From: Rhodoplanes serenus
GTDB taxonomy: Bacteria; Pseudomonadota; Alphaproteobacteria; Rhizobiales; Xanthobacteraceae
Assembly: GCA_945861855.1 (NCBI GenBank)
Contig: CAMAWG010000034.1
Location: forward strand, 1-32,382
DNA: 32,382 nucleotides
Reading direction: 5' to 3'
Shown: positions 31,479-32,382 of the stretch, in pieces
Layout of the letters: every line of letters starts with the position of its first letter
Position numbering within the stretch: position 1 is the stretch's first letter
The notes under the pieces: generated by a model
Databases searched by the model: none
The model's input: the letters and a program-made list of their open reading frames with translations, nothing else
What the model was told of the DNA's origin: nothing
Program-made: the position numbers and the translations under genes

Positions 31479-32382
31479 TCAGGCCGCGTGCAGGTTCTGC
31501 GAGAAGGCCTCGATCTGGTCGCGGATGCGATGTGCGACCGCGCCGAGCTCCTCGGCCACCGCGCGCACCGTGGTCACGCTGGCGCGGGTGTTGTCGGCGG
31601 CTTCGCCGGCGCGGCCGACCTCTTCTGCGGTTTCGGACGTGCGCCTGGCGGCGACATCGACGCTGCGCGCGATCTCCTGCGTGGCCGCGCCCTGCTCGGT
31701 CACCGCCGCAGCGATCGCGCCGCTGATCGAGCCGATATCGCGGATGGTGCGTTCGATCGCCTCGATCGCCTCGATCGAACGGGTGGTTGCGTGCTGCATG
31801 TCGGCGATCTGCTTGGCGATATCTTCGGTGGCCTTCCCGGTCTGGCCCGCCAGCGCCTTGACCTCGCCCGCCACCACGGCAAAGCCCCGGCCGGCCTCGC
31901 CGGCACGCGCCGCCTCGATGGTGGCGTTGAGCGCCAGAAGGTTGGTCTGCTCGGCGATGTCGGTGATGAGGCGAACGACGTCGCCGATGCGCCTCGCTGC
32001 CTCGCTCAGCTCCTGCACCGCGGCGTTGGTGCGCTCGGCCTCGCCGACCGCCTTCTCGGCGATGGCATTGGACTGCGCCACCTGGCGGTCGATCTCCATG
32101 ACCGACGAGGCAAGCTCGTCGGTCGCAGACGCGATGTCGCGCACATTGGCCGAGGCCTCCGTGGATGCGGCGGTGGCGCCCGCGGTGCGGTGCGAAGCGC
32201 GGTCGGCGGCATCGGCGAGTTGCGTCGCGGATTCCAGAGCCCGGTCGCTGATGACCCCAAGCTCCGCAATGCTGCGCTCGATCGAGGTGGCGAAGGCCGA
32301 CACCTCGGCCGAAACCTTTTCCTGACGCTGCTCGCGCGCTGCCGCGTTCTCGCTCGCCGTGCGGCTGAAGTTATCCTGCATC
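31479..32382 (-). CDS. Methyl-accepting chemotaxis protein, C-terminal part (5' partial)
   Basis: The signalling half of a chemoreceptor; about 300 residues are visible and the gene continues past the right edge, so the ATG at 32381 is probably internal. The highly conserved hairpin tip [20 protein letters not shown], then [18 protein letters not shown], is complete and binds CheA/CheW. The flanking helices are long alanine-rich coiled coils ([39 protein letters not shown]) that hold the methylation sites. The C-terminus ends [15 protein letters not shown] with no CheR-binding pentapeptide. The sensor domain is outside the window, so the ligand is unknown. Confidence 0.93.
   Translation of the reverse strand, partial: MQDNFSRTASENAAAREQRQEKVSAEVSAFATSIERSIAELGVISDRALESATQLADAADRASHRTAGATAASTEASANVRDIASATDELASSVMEIDRQVAQSNAIAEKAVGEAERTNAAVQELSEAARRIGDVVRLITDIAEQTNLLALNATIEAARAGEAGRGFAVVAGEVKALAGQTGKATEDIAKQIADMQHATTRSIEAIEAIERTIRDIGSISGAIAAAVTEQGAATQEIARSVDVAARRTSETAEEVGRAGEAADNTRASVTTVRAVAEELGAVAHRIRDQIEAFSQNLHAA

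Noticed and set aside
1-32382. Prophage, defence island, toxin-antitoxin or biosynthetic cluster
   Set aside because: All gaps are short and filled by recognisable genes or REP-like repeats. I found no integrase, restriction, nuclease-helicase, toxin or synthase genes; MmcB and YraN are the only nuclease-like proteins and both are in conserved families.

Overview
The window is about 32.4 kb of high-GC, densely coding DNA that looks like an ordinary chromosome segment of an alphaproteobacterium of the order Hyphomicrobiales (Rhizobiales), probably near the Bradyrhizobium / Rhodopseudomonas / Xanthobacteraceae group. This rests on the RegB/RegA redox pair, an HpnP-like hopanoid methylase preceded by an EcfG-type promoter, several lone tripartite-tricarboxylate (Bug) binding proteins, the hrcA-grpE and rph-rdgB-hemW clusters, and four intergenic palindromic elements of the kind common in these genomes. 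I see no tRNA, rRNA, CRISPR array, transposase, phage gene or plasmid gene.

Left part (1-11.4 kb): the C-terminal two thirds of a class A penicillin-binding protein; a Bug receptor; a Bcr/CflA drug exporter; a YgjP-like zinc hydrolase; an intracellular PHB depolymerase; a two-gene ABC-2 exporter; and, divergent from it, regB-regA. Palindromic repeats occupy the gaps after the PBP, after the exporter gene start and after phaZ.

Middle (10.3-21 kb): a tightly coupled minus-strand operon mtnA - M20 peptidase - mmcB - Bug receptor, in which every junction is a 4-bp ATGA overlap. Divergent from it are a secreted VWA protein and an alpha/beta hydrolase. The hydrolase converges on a TauE/SafE permease that lies immediately downstream of glutaryl-CoA dehydrogenase. 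Next comes the heat-shock operon hrcA - dienelactone hydrolase - grpE, with a candidate sigma-32-like promoter and no CIRCE seen.

Right part (21-32.4 kb): a likely gene remnant, a lytic transglycosylase, and a divergent amidohydrolase / Bug receptor pair lie between hrcA and the rph - rdgB - hemW cluster. Then follow the HpnP-like B12 radical SAM protein with its EcfG-type promoter, the divergent LppC-like lipoprotein and rsmI - yraN, another palindromic repeat, and the C-terminal part of a chemoreceptor cut by the window end.

Most of this is housekeeping and metabolism, and I did not find a convincing new multi-gene defence or mobile system. The most informative non-genic signals are the EcfG-type promoter before the HpnP-like gene, the ATGA-coupled mtnA operon of unrelated functions, the apparently decayed start codon of a gene remnant near 21.1 kb, a hairpin that would mask the ribosome binding site of the alpha/beta hydrolase, and an 18-bp palindrome upstream of regB.
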